A stretch of DNA of 64,000 nucleotides. Origin: Hyphococcus lacteus. GTDB lineage: Bacteria > Pseudomonadota > Alphaproteobacteria > Caulobacterales > Parvularculaceae. The notes beneath the pieces are model-generated. The model did no database searches, was not told where the DNA came from, and saw only the letters and a program-made list of their open reading frames with translations. Made by a program: the position numbers and the translations under genes. The stretch covers positions 1,178,001 to 1,242,000 of the forward strand of contig NZ_JBEHZE010000001.1 in assembly GCF_041058985.1 (NCBI RefSeq). The letters are read 5' to 3'. Shown piece by piece: positions 36,921 to 45,743 of this stretch. Each line of letters opens with the position of its first letter. Within the stretch, counting starts at the first letter, position 1.

Positions 36921-37975
36921 AAGTGCCAATGATATTTGCAGGACTAGGTGCGCAGGCAATGAGCCTTCTGGACCCTGAAACGGCTCACCGTCTGACGGTT
37001 AAAATGCTCAAAACTGGTCTTGGACCTCGGGCGGCTAAGGAAACGCCGCGTTTGGCCACCGAAATTGCCGGATTGCCTTTTTCAAATCCGTTGGGGTTGG
37101 CCGCCGGTTTTGATAAAAATGCTGAAGCACCGGACGCCATGCTCGACTTGGGGTTCGGGTTCGTAGAGGTCGGGGCCGTGACACCGCGCCCGCAGTTAGG
37201 GAACGCACGTCCGCGTGTGTTTCGTCTGCGCGAAGATGCGGCTGTTATCAATCGGTATGGTTTCAATAATGACGGCCTCAACGTTATCGGCGACCGTCTG
37301 CGCACCAGAGACCGCCATGGTATTGTCGGGATCAATCTTGGTGCAAACAAAGACAGCAACGACCGAACAGAAGATTATGTAAAGGGTGTCCATGCGCTCG
37401 CTGGGTGCGTTGATTTCTATACGGTCAATATATCCTCGCCGAACACACCGGGTTTGCGGACATTGCAAGATAAATCTGCGCTGACTGATCTTTTGTCGCG
37501 TGTTCTCTCGGCACGTGATCAGTCTGCCGAAAAGACGCCTGTGTTTTTAAAAATTGCCCCCGACCTCGCAGATGAAGACAAGGTCGACATTGCGACGATT
37601 GCACAACAATTATCGTTGGATGCGTTGATAATTTCGAATACGACAATTCGGCGCTCGGCATCTTTGCGTAGTCATTCTGCGCCCGAAGCTGGTGGCCTTT
37701 CTGGCAGGCCATTATTCGCATCGTCGACTGCGTTACTTCGCGAGTTCTATCAAGAAATTGGTGATGCGATTCCGTTGATCGGCGTTGGCGGCATTTCATC
37801 GGCACGGGATGCCTACGAGAAGGTTTTAAGCGGTGCTAGTTTGGTGCAGCTTTATACGGCGTTGATTTATGAAGGTCCGGCGCTGGTTCCACAGATTCTG
37901 GATGACTTGATCGGATATCTCGATGCAGACGGGTTTAGGACCATCAAAGAGGCGGTTGGCGCTGGTCACCGCTGA
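36917..37975 (+). CDS. pyrD: Quinone-dependent dihydroorotate dehydrogenase
   Basis: This 352-residue class 2 enzyme oxidises dihydroorotate to orotate in pyrimidine synthesis and passes electrons to quinone. The N-terminal amphipathic part (LLDPETAHRLTVKMLKTGLG) binds the membrane. FSNPLGLAAGFDKNAEAPDA, YTVNISSPNTPGLRTLQ (with the catalytic serine), DALIISNTTIRR and LIGVGGISSARDAYEKVLSG form the FMN site. The start is GTG 36917, coupled to DUF952. Its 3' end overlaps the convergent MATE gene by 10 bp. Confidence 0.95.
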   Translation: MKVPMIFAGLGAQAMSLLDPETAHRLTVKMLKTGLGPRAAKETPRLATEIAGLPFSNPLGLAAGFDKNAEAPDAMLDLGFGFVEVGAVTPRPQLGNARPRVFRLREDAAVINRYGFNNDGLNVIGDRLRTRDRHGIVGINLGANKDSNDRTEDYVKGVHALAGCVDFYTVNISSPNTPGLRTLQDKSALTDLLSRVLSARDQSAEKTPVFLKIAPDLADEDKVDIATIAQQLSLDALIISNTTIRRSASLRSHSAPEAGGLSGRPLFASSTALLREFYQEIGDAIPLIGVGGISSARDAYEKVLSGASLVQLYTALIYEGPALVPQILDDLIGYLDADGFRTIKEAVGAGHR

Positions 37976-39327
37976 GCTACGAAAGAGCGACCAATTCGCG
38001 GAAGCCATACGGCGAGTGTAGCGGCGCGTAATAAGAAATAAACTGAGAAGGCAGCCCAAAGACCATGATTGCCGAATTTTCCGGCGAGCCAGAGCGAAGC
38101 GGGTAGAAAAACCAGCGTAGAGATTATCATCGAGTCGCGCATTTCTTTTGACCGCGTTGCGCCAATAAAAATACCGTCTAGTTGAAATCCGGTCACGACG
38201 ATTAATGGGCTAATTATGACCCACGGCATGAAGAATTGTGTCGCCGTGCGAATTTGTCCTTCTGGGGTCAAAAGCGCGATAATCGCATCTCCACCGACAG
38301 CGTAAAAAATAACAAATGCGATTGCGGCCGCGCTCGCTAGAATAAATGTCTTTCGTACAGATACGTAATAACGCCGTTGCGCAGTGGTTTTGTCACGGGC
38401 CCCCATGGCTTGGCCAACCAGTGTTTCCGCTGCGATTGCTGTGCCATCTAGCGCCAATCCTGTGAATAAAAACAGTTGTAGCATCACTTGATTGGCCGCG
38501 AGAGTGACATCGCCAAATGCGCCACCACGCTGCACAAACCATGCAAATGAAAAAGCGAGCAGCAGTGTACGGATAAAGATGTCGAAATTGATTGCGACCG
38601 TACGTTTAAGGCGCACAGGATTCCAGATGTCTTTTTTAGACCAATGGGCTAAAATTCCGCCATGTTCCCTCATGACCATTAGAACCAGCCCGGCGGCAAC
38701 AAAAAAGCCGGATATTTCCGCGATTAAAGTGCCTGCTGCAACGCCGGATGCCCCCCAATCGAGGCCCACAACGAACCAGTAATCGAGGATGATATTGATT
38801 AGCGTCATAAAAACGCTGGCAATCATCAAGAAATCTGTCCGGCCACGGGCGGTGAGCCATCCGAATGCCGCATAGGATGCCAACGCGAAGGGCGCGCCCC
38901 AGATGCGGATGTCGAAATATTCTCGCCCGGCATTCAGCGTTGTGCTGCTGGCTTCTGAGCCGGTGCCCAAAAGCGTGAAGGCAAGGTTGCCGATGGGGAA
39001 TTGTAGAACCGTCAAAATAAGCCCGACGGCACCCCCAACGACACCACCACGGATGAGTGCAGCGCGCGTTTCCGCTTCATCTTCTGCGCCAGCGGCTTGT
39101 GCGGTCAACCCGGCGACGCTCATGCGGATGAAGCCGAATGTCCAGTAGGCAAGCGAGAAAATAACCGACCCAAGCCCGACGGCTGCTATGTCAAGCGGCC
39201 TTGATGATTGCGCTAACGCCCAGACGTCTACAGCGCCTAAAAGCGGCGTGACGGATGCGGCGACAGATGCAGGCCATGCAAGTCGCAAAATAGTACGATA
39301 GGAAATATCAGCGGACATTCGATTCAT
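37966..39327 (-). CDS. MATE family efflux transporter
   Basis: This 453-residue protein has twelve hydrophobic segments in two six-helix halves, DinF-like. ILRLAWPASVAASVTPLLGA opens the first half, followed by VGLGSVIFSLAYWTFGFIRM. LDGTAIAAETLVGQAMGARD and FILASAAAIAFVIFYAVGGD lie in the second half. It exports cationic drugs or metabolites using Na+ or H+. ATG 39327 follows GAGAGG by 4 nt. Its substrate cannot be told. Confidence 0.9.
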   Translation of the reverse strand: MNRMSADISYRTILRLAWPASVAASVTPLLGAVDVWALAQSSRPLDIAAVGLGSVIFSLAYWTFGFIRMSVAGLTAQAAGAEDEAETRAALIRGGVVGGAVGLILTVLQFPIGNLAFTLLGTGSEASSTTLNAGREYFDIRIWGAPFALASYAAFGWLTARGRTDFLMIASVFMTLINIILDYWFVVGLDWGASGVAAGTLIAEISGFFVAAGLVLMVMREHGGILAHWSKKDIWNPVRLKRTVAINFDIFIRTLLLAFSFAWFVQRGGAFGDVTLAANQVMLQLFLFTGLALDGTAIAAETLVGQAMGARDKTTAQRRYYVSVRKTFILASAAAIAFVIFYAVGGDAIIALLTPEGQIRTATQFFMPWVIISPLIVVTGFQLDGIFIGATRSKEMRDSMIISTLVFLPASLWLAGKFGNHGLWAAFSVYFLLRAATLAVWLPRIGRSFVAQR

Positions 39328-39409
39328 CGTGCCTCTCTATAGTGTAGATCACGACGTGACCATAACGCTGCTTTGATTTTCCTGGGCCCTTGCTGGCAAT
39401 GATGAAACC

Positions 39410-40123
39410 GTGAACAATAGACTGGTGAGAGAAGAATGGGATCAGTGGCAGTCGCCCCCTGGCGGCACCGGCAATGAATTCGACAGTGCGGAGATTGGTG
39501 CTCTGGCGCATCTCTATCGTGGCGAAGTTTATCGCTCTACCATTTGGCGTACGCGCCTTGATAATACGACCAATTGGTCGGTGGTTACGCTCGGGATCGC
39601 GCTGTCAGTTACCTACGCATCGCCGAATGCTTCGCCTCTACCGCTTTTGTTGGTCGGCATTCTGATTTGCATGTTTCTTATTCTCGAGTCCCGACGCTAT
39701 CGCTTTTTCAATGTTTGGCGCGCGCGCTGTCGTTGGATAGAAACCAACTTTTATGCGCCAATGTTGTTCAGTTCAACGCGGCCAAAACCGGGCGAATGGC
39801 AAGATGTATTGGCGCAAGACTATATGACGCCACAATACCATATCGGGTTTTGGCGGGCGATGGGGCGTCGGTTGCGCAGAAATTACATGTGGATTTTTAG
39901 TTTTCAGGCAGTGTCATACTGCGGCAAAATTATCATTCACCCGACGCCGCTAAGTACTTTTTCCGAATTCGTCAATCGAATGGCGATCGGTCCATTTGAT
40001 GGTGCTATGATTTTTAGCTTCGGGGTAATTTTCCACGGCTCGTGGGTGTTGTTAGCCCTTTGGACGCATATTCAGGATCACAAAAAACATAACCCTCGAG
40101 AGGGCGTGGGCGGGATGGGCTAG
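39410..40123 (+). CDS. DUF2270 membrane protein
   Basis: This 237-residue protein has EIGALAHLYRGEVYRSTIWR followed by LDNTTNWSVV, the DUF2270 signature, then two close membrane helices (about 62-95), ESRRYRFFNVWRARCRWIET and a C-terminal membrane segment near residue 210. The function of the family is unknown. The start is GTG 39410. Its stop overlaps that of hisI by 4 bp (convergent). Confidence 0.85.
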   Translation: MNNRLVREEWDQWQSPPGGTGNEFDSAEIGALAHLYRGEVYRSTIWRTRLDNTTNWSVVTLGIALSVTYASPNASPLPLLLVGILICMFLILESRRYRFFNVWRARCRWIETNFYAPMLFSSTRPKPGEWQDVLAQDYMTPQYHIGFWRAMGRRLRRNYMWIFSFQAVSYCGKIIIHPTPLSTFSEFVNRMAIGPFDGAMIFSFGVIFHGSWVLLALWTHIQDHKKHNPREGVGGMG

Positions 40124-40530
40124 CTCTCGTCAAAGGCCAGGCGGTATTCGCCGTTTTTCTCAACGATCCTATAAAAGCACGATCGACGATCAGTGTGACA
40201 CGCGGGTCCAGTCTGTTGGACGATTAATTGAATCACATCTTGATCGCAATCAGTTCGAATTTCGACGACCTGCTGTGTATTCCCAGACGTGGCACCCTTG
40301 CGCCAGAACTCTTTGCGCGATCGCGACCAATACCAAGCTTGGCCTGTTTCGATGGTTCTGTGCAGGGCTTCGGCATTCATATAAGCGACCATTAGTAGAT
40401 CGCCATTGGTAGCGTCGCTGACCACAGCGGGAATAAGGCCAACTTCATCGAATTTTGGAACGAAGCTATGAGATTCTTCGATCTTTTCGGAAAGGTTTTC
40501 GCGGGTTTTGAATTTGCTTTTATCGGTCAT
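40120..40530 (-). CDS. hisI: Phosphoribosyl-AMP cyclohydrolase
   Basis: This 136-residue enzyme catalyses the third step of histidine synthesis, opening the purine ring of phosphoribosyl-AMP. AYMNAEALHRTIETGQAWYW and SRSRKEFWRKGATSGNTQQV are the core motifs. DCDQD (C95) and ACHTDRRSCFY (C111, C118) supply the zinc and magnesium ligands. The phosphoribosyl-ATP pyrophosphatase (hisE) domain is absent, which is normal in alphaproteobacteria. ATG 40530 was chosen. Confidence 0.95.
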   Translation of the reverse strand: MTDKSKFKTRENLSEKIEESHSFVPKFDEVGLIPAVVSDATNGDLLMVAYMNAEALHRTIETGQAWYWSRSRKEFWRKGATSGNTQQVVEIRTDCDQDVIQLIVQQTGPACHTDRRSCFYRIVEKNGEYRLAFDES

Positions 40531-40645
40531 TTTCGCAGCATAGCGATGTTGACGCCTGCGAAAAGCCATTTTCAGTGCCGGTTAACAATCTTGCGTCGTT
40601 GCCGCGCTCCGGCTAGCAAACAAAGAAGACGGAGAGAGCGGGAAT

Positions 40646-42019
40646 ATGGCGTTGAAAATATATGATAGCATGACACGGGAGAAACGGGTCTTTGAGCCGG
40701 CTGATCCGAACCGGGTTACGCTCTATGTCTGTGGCCCGACAGTCTATAATTATGCTCATATTGGTAACGCGCGGGCCGCGGTTGCTTTTGACCTCTTGTT
40801 TCGGGTTTTGCGAAATCGTTACGGCGCTGACCATGTCGTCTATGCGCGCAATATCACCGATATTGATGACAAAATCATCAAAGCCTCACTGAGTACGGGC
40901 GAACCGATTGGAGATATCACGCGCAAATTCGCGCAAATCTATCGTGATGATATGGGCGCGTTGGGTGTACTCGCCCCCAATGCTGAGCCCGCGGCCACTG
41001 ATCACATAGATGGCATGATCGCGATGGTTAAGTCTCTCATTGAGTTGGGGGCGGCATACGCAGCCGATGGGCACGTTCTCTTTTCGATTGATAGTTATGA
41101 TGCCTACGGAAAGCTTTCTGGTGTAGACAGGGATGAGATGTTAGCCGGCGCTCGTGTTGAGGTGGCACCCTATAAGAAGAATCCTGCGGATTTTGTTTTA
41201 TGGAAACCGTCCAGCGATGCTGAACCAGGCTGGGAGTCGCCGTGGGGGCGAGGTCGTCCGGGGTGGCATCTGGAATGTTCAGTGATGATCCGTCATGAAT
41301 TAGCAGAGACTATAGATATTCATGGAGGCGGGCAGGATCTACGTTTTCCGCATCACGAGAATGAAATCGCGCAATCAGTGTGCGCCCATAAAGGAGCGCC
41401 CCTAGCCCGTTATTGGATGCATAACGGTTTTCTCCGTATGGGAAGTGACAAAATGTCAAAATCCTTAGGAAACGTTGTTCTGGCTCATGACTTGTTAAAG
41501 GATTGGCCGGGCGAGGTCATTCGCTGGGCATTGCTTTCGGCACATTATCGTCAGCCACTAGAATGGACCGAAGAATTACTGCGGCAATCGAAAAAACAGC
41601 TCGACCGGTTCTATCGATTGATAGAGGAGGTGGCCTTCACCGAAGATATCGGGGACGCACCTGAAAGTGTTGCGCTTGCACTTGAAGATGACCTTAATAC
41701 CCCGGAAGCATTTGCGGGTCTGCATGAGCTTCGGGATATTTCAAGTCAGCTAGATGGTGCCGCGCGCGAAAATGCGATTATCCGGTTGCGAAATGCCGGA
41801 CGATTGATGGGCTTTTTGAATGCCGATCCGGCGCAGTGGTTTAGAGGTGTCGCAACTGATGGACCGTCTGCGGATGAGATCGAAGCATTGTTACAAGAGC
41901 GTTTAGAGGCACGTACGTCAAAAAACTTCGCACGAGCCGATGAAATTCGTGATACGCTTGCCGCAAAGGGGATCGTCATTGAGGATGGACCGCAAGGAGC
42001 CACTTGGCGAAAAGAATAA
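40646..42019 (+). CDS. cysS: Cysteinyl-tRNA synthetase
   Basis: This 457-residue class I synthetase has VCGPTVYNYAHIGNARA with the zinc cysteine C29 and the HIGH-like signature (38-41). GWHLECSVM and HHENEIAQSVCAHKG give the other zinc ligands. SDKMSKSLGN is the KMSKS loop, near residue 268. The C-terminal helical domain ends with ADEIRDTLAAKGI. It charges tRNA-Cys. DUF389 starts 3 bp after it, so they are probably co-transcribed. Confidence 0.97.
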   Translation: MALKIYDSMTREKRVFEPADPNRVTLYVCGPTVYNYAHIGNARAAVAFDLLFRVLRNRYGADHVVYARNITDIDDKIIKASLSTGEPIGDITRKFAQIYRDDMGALGVLAPNAEPAATDHIDGMIAMVKSLIELGAAYAADGHVLFSIDSYDAYGKLSGVDRDEMLAGARVEVAPYKKNPADFVLWKPSSDAEPGWESPWGRGRPGWHLECSVMIRHELAETIDIHGGGQDLRFPHHENEIAQSVCAHKGAPLARYWMHNGFLRMGSDKMSKSLGNVVLAHDLLKDWPGEVIRWALLSAHYRQPLEWTEELLRQSKKQLDRFYRLIEEVAFTEDIGDAPESVALALEDDLNTPEAFAGLHELRDISSQLDGAARENAIIRLRNAGRLMGFLNADPAQWFRGVATDGPSADEIEALLQERLEARTSKNFARADEIRDTLAAKGIVIEDGPQGATWRKE

Positions 42020-42022
42020 ATT

Positions 42023-43042
42023 ATGCGTTTGATCGAAGCGACTTTCCCGGCAGAAAAAATCGAAAAGGTAAAGTCAGCTGTCGAAGATTGTGAACCAGCG
42101 CATTGGCGGTTTTCGGAAAAAGGTGATGATAATTTAGTCGTGTTGCGTGCCTTTTTCGCTGTGAATGGTGCGCAATCCCTTGTGGACGAATTGCAGGATA
42201 TTTGCGAAAATGGTGATGATTGGCGCATTTTGGTGCTGCCAGTCGAGGCGACTGCGCCGCAAATTGATGATGACGATGAGCTAAAAGAAGAAAAGCGGAA
42301 AAAAGAAAAGCGGGCGCTGCGGGAGGAAATCTACCAAGATGTTTCCTCTGGTGCGTCGCTGAGTTCTGATTTTTTTGTTCTTACATTTGTTTCTACAATT
42401 GTGGCGGCATTAGGTCTGTATGCCGATAACGTGGCTGCGGTAATCGGTGCGATGGTTATTGCACCGCTACTTGGGCCAATTCTGGCAGTTACGCTCGCTA
42501 TTGCACTCGGTGATTTTAAGCTGCTATCGCGCGCAGGGCGAAATGCAATCGTAGGGTTGGCTTTGGGTGTATTTACATCGGGGCTTATGGGGTTATGGCT
42601 CGGTGTGAATTACGAAAGCCACGAGCTGATGAGCAGAACTGTTGCAGGGATTGATTCTTTGGTCTTAGCTCTTGCTGCGGGTGTTGCGGCGGCGTTATCC
42701 ATCGTGACTGGTATTTCTGCGGCGCTCGTCGGGGTGATGGTCGCGGTGGCGCTATTGCCGCCTGCTGCCGCTGCCGGCATTTTCTTTGGTGCCGGTGAAT
42801 TCGGTTTGTTTGGGCGGTCGATCTTACTGCTCACCGTGAATGTCGTCTGTATTATGATCGCGGCGCAGGGCGTTTATTTTTATAAAGATATTCGGCCTAG
42901 AACTTGGCTAGAAAAGAAGCAGGCGGGGCACGCTGCGCGACTCAACATGCTAATCTTGGGTGTGATGCTTGCCGGGCTAGTCGCTATAATCTTACTGGCA
43001 CCAACCGGATCCATGCCTGATGTGCCAGGTGCAGGCGACTGA
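42023..43042 (+). CDS. DUF389 membrane protein (TIGR00341 type)
   Basis: This 339-residue protein has an N-terminal soluble region of about 105 residues with a strongly charged stretch (DDDELKEEKRKKEKRALREE), followed by several membrane segments. AALGLYADNVAAVIGAMVIA and PLLGPILAVTLAIALGD are the DUF389 signatures, and AALSIVTGISAALVGVMVAV, ALLPPAAAAGIFFGAGEFGL follow. The function is unknown. It is directly downstream of cysS. Confidence 0.87.
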   Translation: MRLIEATFPAEKIEKVKSAVEDCEPAHWRFSEKGDDNLVVLRAFFAVNGAQSLVDELQDICENGDDWRILVLPVEATAPQIDDDDELKEEKRKKEKRALREEIYQDVSSGASLSSDFFVLTFVSTIVAALGLYADNVAAVIGAMVIAPLLGPILAVTLAIALGDFKLLSRAGRNAIVGLALGVFTSGLMGLWLGVNYESHELMSRTVAGIDSLVLALAAGVAAALSIVTGISAALVGVMVAVALLPPAAAAGIFFGAGEFGLFGRSILLLTVNVVCIMIAAQGVYFYKDIRPRTWLEKKQAGHAARLNMLILGVMLAGLVAIILLAPTGSMPDVPGAGD

Positions 43043-43178
43043 GATAGCCTCTCAAACACGTGATCGAGCACATACGACCCATCTATTTAAACCGATAAAA
43101 CGTGTCCCATATTGACGGCATCACTCGACAATTTGTTGCTTTATGCTGCCGCCAAAAGGTGTGCCGCAAGGAGGTTTT

Positions 43179-43877
43179 ATGATTTTGATCCGTAAAAATG
43201 CTGATCGCGGCCATGCAAACCATGGTTGGCTTGATGCTCGTCACACGTTTTCATTCGCCAATTACTATCACCCAGAGCATATGGGATTTAGGTCGTTGCG
43301 GGTCATGAACGAAGACCGTGTAAATCCGGGTGCTGGTTTTCCACCGCATCCACACCGCGACATGGAAATCATCACCTATGTCCTTGAAGGTGAGGTTGCT
43401 CACAAAGACTCCACAGGCGGCGGTGGCACCATTCGCCCTGGCATGGTTCAATATATGTCAGCAGGTAGTGGTGTTACACATAGCGAATTTAATGCGTCTG
43501 ATACTGAACCATTGCATCTCTATCAAATTTGGATCGAGCCAAATGAAACTGGTGCAGCGCCACGATATGAGGAGCGGATCATAGGTGATGGTCGTGATGG
43601 TTCGTTAAAGCTCATCGCATCCGGTGATGGTCGTGATGGTTCATTTGGGATTAGGCAGGACGCTGATCTCTACGCGTCCGTCGTGGCTGAAGGCGAAGCG
43701 TTGTCTCATCGATTTGCTTCGGGCCGATATGGTTGGCTGCAAGTCGCAAAAGGGGGTGTTGAGCTGAGCGACGGTACGATCATGCATGCTGGCGACGGTG
43801 CCAAAATCTCAGACGAGTCGAAGATCGAATTTACGGCAATGGCCGATAGTGAAATTCTATTGTTTGATTTGGCATAA
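43179..43877 (+). CDS. Pirin family bicupin
   Basis: This 232-residue bicupin has GWLDARHTFSFANYY at the start and the cupin metal site PPHPHRDMEIITYVLEGEVA, with AGSGVTHSEFN closing it. Pirins bind Fe; some have quercetin 2,3-dioxygenase activity. GDGRDGS occurs twice 13 residues apart, coded by a nearly perfect 20-bp direct repeat at about 43586 and 43625. ATG 43179 lies after AAGGAGG. The Fe-S scaffold gene follows 20 bp later, so they may be one transcript. Confidence 0.92.
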   Translation: MILIRKNADRGHANHGWLDARHTFSFANYYHPEHMGFRSLRVMNEDRVNPGAGFPPHPHRDMEIITYVLEGEVAHKDSTGGGGTIRPGMVQYMSAGSGVTHSEFNASDTEPLHLYQIWIEPNETGAAPRYEERIIGDGRDGSLKLIASGDGRDGSFGIRQDADLYASVVAEGEALSHRFASGRYGWLQVAKGGVELSDGTIMHAGDGAKISDESKIEFTAMADSEILLFDLA

Positions 43878-43897
43878 AAAGGCGCCACATAAGAGGT

Positions 43898-44329
43898 ATG
43901 ATTAGTGATCTTTATAGTGGCGGAATTCTTGACGCTGCAGCGGATATTCCGCCGGTGCAGCGTCTCGAAGCACCACAGGCCACATCCACAAAAGTAAGTC
44001 GGGTGTGCGGTTCCGAGGTGACTGTCGATCTTTCGGTGAAGGATGGAGTCGTGATCGCATTCGGCATGGAGGCGAAGGCGTGTGCTCTGGGGCAAGCTTC
44101 GGCCTCGATTGTCGCGCGCAACATTATAGGGGCGACCGTTCAAGAGCTATATGATCTCCGCGATCAAATGCGCGCAATGTTGAAGGATGACGGCTCTGCC
44201 CCTTCATCTGATCGCTGGGACGATCTCGCATTGTTGATGCCGATCCGGGATTATCCACAACGACATGCGTCAACATTGCTCATCTTTGAAGCGGTTTGCG
44301 CGTGTTTGGATCAAATATCAGAAAGATAG
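43898..44329 (+). CDS. NifU/IscU-like iron-sulfur scaffold protein
   Basis: This 143-residue protein has three cysteine positions matching the IscU/SufU scaffold: RVCGSEVTVDL, AKACALGQASASIVARNIIG and FEAVCACLDQ. The ALGQASAS segment is typical of this alphaproteobacterial group. It probably holds or delivers Fe-S clusters, although it is shorter and more divergent than IscU and is not in an isc or suf operon. It lies directly behind the pirin gene. Confidence 0.83.
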   Translation: MISDLYSGGILDAAADIPPVQRLEAPQATSTKVSRVCGSEVTVDLSVKDGVVIAFGMEAKACALGQASASIVARNIIGATVQELYDLRDQMRAMLKDDGSAPSSDRWDDLALLMPIRDYPQRHASTLLIFEAVCACLDQISER

Positions 44330-44499
44330 TGCTGTGCTTTTAACGGCGAAAATAAGTCGTCAGCGTTTTGCGCGCATCCTCACAAGACACTAACGGCTTT
44401 GTCATCTTAGGTAATCTTGATTCTTTGGCGCTAAGGCTCATCTTCGAGTTGTATCAGGGCGGCTCCACTTTCTCTCCCCCAACCTGGAGTCGCTTGAAA

Positions 44500-44533
44500 G
44501 GTGCCTGTGTTGTTCCCCCATGACGCAGGCACC
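44500..44533 (-). terminator. Terminator of the LysR gene
   Basis: GGTGCCTGTG (44500-44509) pairs with CGCAGGCACC (44524-44533) over 10 bp with one G-U, around a 14-nt loop. TTT follows on the minus strand. It lies 9 bp after the LysR stop codon. Confidence 0.65.
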
Positions 44534-44541
44534 AATTTCCA

Positions 44542-45477
44542 TTACGCAGCTGCTTCTTGAGTGTCGCTGGCTTCAGCGCTTTCCAGCGCTTCCTTTAACA
44601 CCCAAGCCTTAAATGCTTTGACCGCCGGAGAAGACGATTTCGACGGCGGATGCACCACGTAATATGAAAACTCAGATGGTGTCGTCAGGTCGAACGGAAT
44701 GACCAGTCGCGCCGCCTCTAGATCGGCAAGGGCAAGTGCAGCCTTGGCTAGTGCGACACCTTTGCCGGCGACTGCGGCCTCGATTACGAGACTTGATTGA
44801 TTGAACTTTAGGCCGCGTTCTCCCTCTTTGTGGGAGACCCCCGCCGCTTTGAGCCACATCGGCCACGTTGGGCAGCCGGGGTCTTTTTCGGTGCTCGAAT
44901 CGTGAAGCAGCGTGTGGTTGATGAGGTCGCTTGGGTTTTTCAAAGAATTGTCGCCGGTCAACAGCTGTGGGCTGGCGACAGGCACGATTTTTTCCGCCAT
45001 CAGGTGCTCTGTCACCAAGCCGGTATATCCGCCAGGACCATACCGAATCGCGACGTCCACATCATCTACGGCAAAATCGACCACATTCATGTCGGCAGAT
45101 ACCCAAACGTCGATATCGGGGTGTTCTTCCTGAAAGCGATCAAGACGGGGGACCAACCATTTCGACGCAAAAGATGGGGCGACAGAAACGGTTAGGCGTC
45201 CAGCATCGGCTTTCTTCGCAAGGATGTCACCAGCTTCCATGAGCTTGTCAAAGCCTTCACGCAAAATCGGCAGGCTCGCTTGTGCTTCATCGGTAAGAAG
45301 CAGGGCGCGTTTATGGCGTCGAAATACCGGGGTTTGTAGAAAATCTTCTAATGCCTTGATTTGCTGGCTCACCGCGCCCGGAGTTACGTGTAACTCTTCT
45401 GCAGCTTTAGTGAAACTTAAGTGTCTCGCTGCGGCCTCAAACACTTTTAGTGCGTTTAATGGCGGTAATTGTTTCAT
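44542..45477 (-). CDS. LysR family regulator, GcvA-like
   Basis: This 311-residue protein has the N-terminal LPPLNALKVFEAAARHLSFT and EELHVTPGAVSQQIKALEDF, which are close to GcvA (glycine cleavage activator) proteins, and a periplasmic-binding-type effector domain (LTVSVAPSFASKWLVPRLDR). GcvA-like regulators in alphaproteobacteria serve many targets. Here it is divergent from cysG, so it may regulate the sulfate operon or itself; a CysB-type role is only a possibility. ATG 45477 is the natural start; an upstream ATG at 45558 adds an unlike segment. Confidence 0.87.
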   Translation of the reverse strand: MKQLPPLNALKVFEAAARHLSFTKAAEELHVTPGAVSQQIKALEDFLQTPVFRRHKRALLLTDEAQASLPILREGFDKLMEAGDILAKKADAGRLTVSVAPSFASKWLVPRLDRFQEEHPDIDVWVSADMNVVDFAVDDVDVAIRYGPGGYTGLVTEHLMAEKIVPVASPQLLTGDNSLKNPSDLINHTLLHDSSTEKDPGCPTWPMWLKAAGVSHKEGERGLKFNQSSLVIEAAVAGKGVALAKAALALADLEAARLVIPFDLTTPSEFSYYVVHPPSKSSSPAVKAFKAWVLKEALESAEASDTQEAAA

Positions 45478-45658
45478 GATATAGGCTTTCTTTCCCGATA
45501 TGGCGGGATATTTCATTAGAAAGACTAATAAATCAAGCGCTAATCTCAACATCACCATGATGTGAGTTTTTCGATAGTTTACCTAAACTCTTAGGGTTTG
45601 CGCGGATTGCGGGCACATAACGCAGAATACCTAATGTTTGAGCCAGAAATATTCGATT

Positions 45659-45743
45659 GAGCTACCATGCTGGTGTGCATAGTTTCCCCTGAAACGGTAG
45701 CTCCATGCTGCGCTATACAAAACGCATAGATTAGAAAAACTAT
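45659..45743 (+). promoter_or_regulatory. Candidate structured RNA leader of cysG (three-way junction)
   Basis: GAGCTACC (45659-45666) pairs perfectly with GGTAGCTC (45696-45703). Between them lie exactly two hairpins: ATGC-TGGTGT-GCAT (45667-45680) and GTTTC-CCCT-GAAAC (45682-45695), with a single unpaired A. The result is a compact 45-nt three-way junction. ATAGTTT (45679-45685), part of the second hairpin, can alternatively pair with AAACTAT (45737-45743), which touches the cysG ATG at 45744. A switch controlling cysG translation is possible. I do not recognise a named riboswitch class. A DNA operator or chance remain alternatives. Confidence 0.5.

Noticed and set aside
43583..43650. A nearly perfect 20-bp direct repeat, considered as a mobile or phase-variable repeat
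   Set aside because: It lies inside the pirin gene, keeps the frame and codes the GDGRDGS motif; a local feature of the protein.
45659..45703. The inverted repeat upstream of cysG considered as a simple LysR operator
   Set aside because: The arms are 29 bp apart and enclose two further perfect hairpins, which suits an RNA fold better than a protein-binding palindrome; kept as an alternative only.
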